Shown here: in pieces, positions 15,517 to 16,393 of the stretch
Position numbering within the stretch: position 1 is the stretch's first letter
How the letters are laid out: every line of letters begins with the position of its first letter
Assembly (NCBI RefSeq): GCF_019402445.1
Contig: NZ_SRZM01000010.1
Coordinates: 1-16,393 of the forward strand
Origin: Brachyspira pilosicoli
GTDB taxonomy: Bacteria; Spirochaetota; Brachyspiria; Brachyspirales; Brachyspiraceae
DNA: 16,393 bases
Reading direction: 5' to 3'
Made by a program: the position numbers and the translations under genes
The notes under the pieces: generated by a model
Seen by the model: the letters and a program-made list of their open reading frames with translations, nothing else
What the model was told of the DNA's origin: nothing
Databases searched by the model: none

Positions 15517-16128
15517 ATGAAAAAATTAGTTATATTATTTATAATTTTATCTATTAGTAATCTATACCCTAAAATAGATATGAAACGCTCTACCATAATA
15601 GAAAAAAAAGATTATGGTTATATAGTTTATGCTGAAGATTATTATAGGCTCTATTCTCTTCCGTCATACTATGCAGAATATGATTTGCTTAGAAATGTAG
15701 ATTATTTAGAGAGAGCATTAAATGCCCCTTTTGATTTTGTAAACAGAGCATTAACAATAATAGAAACAGAAGAAGCATATACTAAATATAAAGACCTTAT
15801 GCATATGCAATTTAATTATCTTATTACTCAAAATTATATATATTTAGCAGGTCTTTATGATAAGCAAAATTATTATTTTTATAATTCGCAGTTTGATGAA
15901 GATATAAAAAAAAGTTTTGAATATGCTGTTTACTTTTATAATCTAGCTAAAGAAAGATGGGTAATTACCAAAGATTTAGCTCAAAAAGTAATGAAAAATA
16001 AATCAAAATTAGAAATGGATAACTTAATAGACAAAGCATACAAAATAGCACTTGGAGAAATAGATTATAATAAAACAGCAGACAGACAATTAAAACATAT
16101 AGAAGAAATATTAAATATGATGGAATAA
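15517..16128 (+). CDS. Exported Tyr-rich helical protein, unknown function
   Basis: I do not recognise this 203-aa protein. The N-terminus (MKKLVILFIILSISNLYPK) is a signal-peptide-like hydrophobic segment without a clear lipobox, so it is probably periplasmic or membrane-anchored. The mature part is rich in Tyr (about 25 residues), notably at 33-55 and 101-141, and looks largely alpha-helical, with amphipathic stretches near 60-95, 98-125, 128-160 and 165-202. There is no Cys or catalytic motif. The spacing of aromatic residues in paired helices recalls TPR-like scaffolds, but no repeat is clean enough to claim. It diverges from the receptor gene, and another gene begins 2 bp after its stop, so the two are almost certainly co-translated. 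The start is the only ATG that includes the signal segment. Confidence 0.75.
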   Translation: MKKLVILFIILSISNLYPKIDMKRSTIIEKKDYGYIVYAEDYYRLYSLPSYYAEYDLLRNVDYLERALNAPFDFVNRALTIIETEEAYTKYKDLMHMQFNYLITQNYIYLAGLYDKQNYYFYNSQFDEDIKKSFEYAVYFYNLAKERWVITKDLAQKVMKNKSKLEMDNLIDKAYKIALGEIDYNKTADRQLKHIEEILNMME

Positions 16129-16130
16129 AT

Positions 16131-16393
16131 ATGGATAAATATTATGAAATAGAATTCGAAACCATAATTAAATCAAAAACAAAAATATATAATGATGATA
16201 TTACCATAAAATGCCAAAATATGAATGGAATAGTTACTTATTTTGAAGGCAAGGCTATTGATATATTTATAGATGAAATAAAAAATAATAATGCTTTATT
16301 AAAAAACTCAAAATTTTACACTAATGTATTATTAGACGAAAAAGAAATACCTAATAAAGAAAAATTTAATGAAGCTGAATATTTTTATCATAT
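16131..16393 (+). CDS. Partial gene coupled to the Tyr-rich protein, cut by window end
   Basis: An open frame begins at the ATG 2 bp after the previous stop and stays open for 87 codons to the window edge. GGAA at 16122-16125, inside the end of the preceding gene, is a suitable SD at a 5-nt spacing. The translation begins MDKYYEIEFETIIKSKTK and is rich in Lys, Asn, Glu and Ile, with no signal peptide and alternating beta-like segments (YYEIEFETII, KIYNDDITIKC, NGIVTYFEGKAIDIFIDEI). It is probably cytoplasmic. No family is recognised from this fragment. Confidence 0.7.
   Translation, partial: MDKYYEIEFETIIKSKTKIYNDDITIKCQNMNGIVTYFEGKAIDIFIDEIKNNNALLKNSKFYTNVLLDEKEIPNKEKFNEAEYFYH

Overview
The window is 16.4 kb of very AT-rich DNA (codons heavy in ATA, TTA, AAA and AAT) with a double-membrane gene set: a TolC outer-membrane factor, an RND pump and a TonB-dependent-receptor-like barrel. 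The composition, the style of the pheS/pheT proteins and the association of a squalene-synthase-like enzyme with these genes best fit an anaerobic intestinal spirochaete such as Brachyspira. This assignment is an inference; there is no rRNA gene to confirm it.

Layout, left to right. (1) 1-1831: a short perfect hairpin at the window edge, then a minus-strand KtrB/TrkH-family K+ transporter with an unusually long N-terminal membrane extension. (2) 1832-5978: a divergent promoter region, then a plus-strand operon pheS-pheT-phosphoribosyltransferase closed by an AT-rich intrinsic terminator. (3) 5898-11865: a 461-bp intergenic stretch ending in a consensus-like promoter and a 30-bp near-perfect palindrome, followed by tetR-tolC-RND pump and a strong terminator. 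This looks like a self-regulated efflux operon, but no periplasmic adaptor gene lies between or beside the outer-membrane and inner-membrane components. (4) 11888-14017: a perfect TTGACA-N17-TATAAT promoter drives ispF and a squalene-synthase-like gene, followed by a separately promoted tspO; all three can be linked to isoprenoid, sterol or porphyrin chemistry. (5) 14040-16393: a minus-strand, unusually small (445 aa) TonB-dependent-receptor-like barrel, diverging from a plus-strand exported Tyr-rich protein and a tightly coupled gene cut by the window end. The promoters read for this divergent pair lie so close to the ATGs that the transcripts may be leaderless.

Most of the window is housekeeping or common transport. 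The parts that deserve attention are the operator-like palindrome in front of tetR, the adaptor-less tolC-RND arrangement, the squalene-synthase/tspO pairing, the miniature receptor with its leaderless-looking promoter, the unidentified gene pair at the right end, and the 4-TM extension on the K+ transporter. No CRISPR array, insertion sequence, phage gene, tRNA or rRNA was seen.
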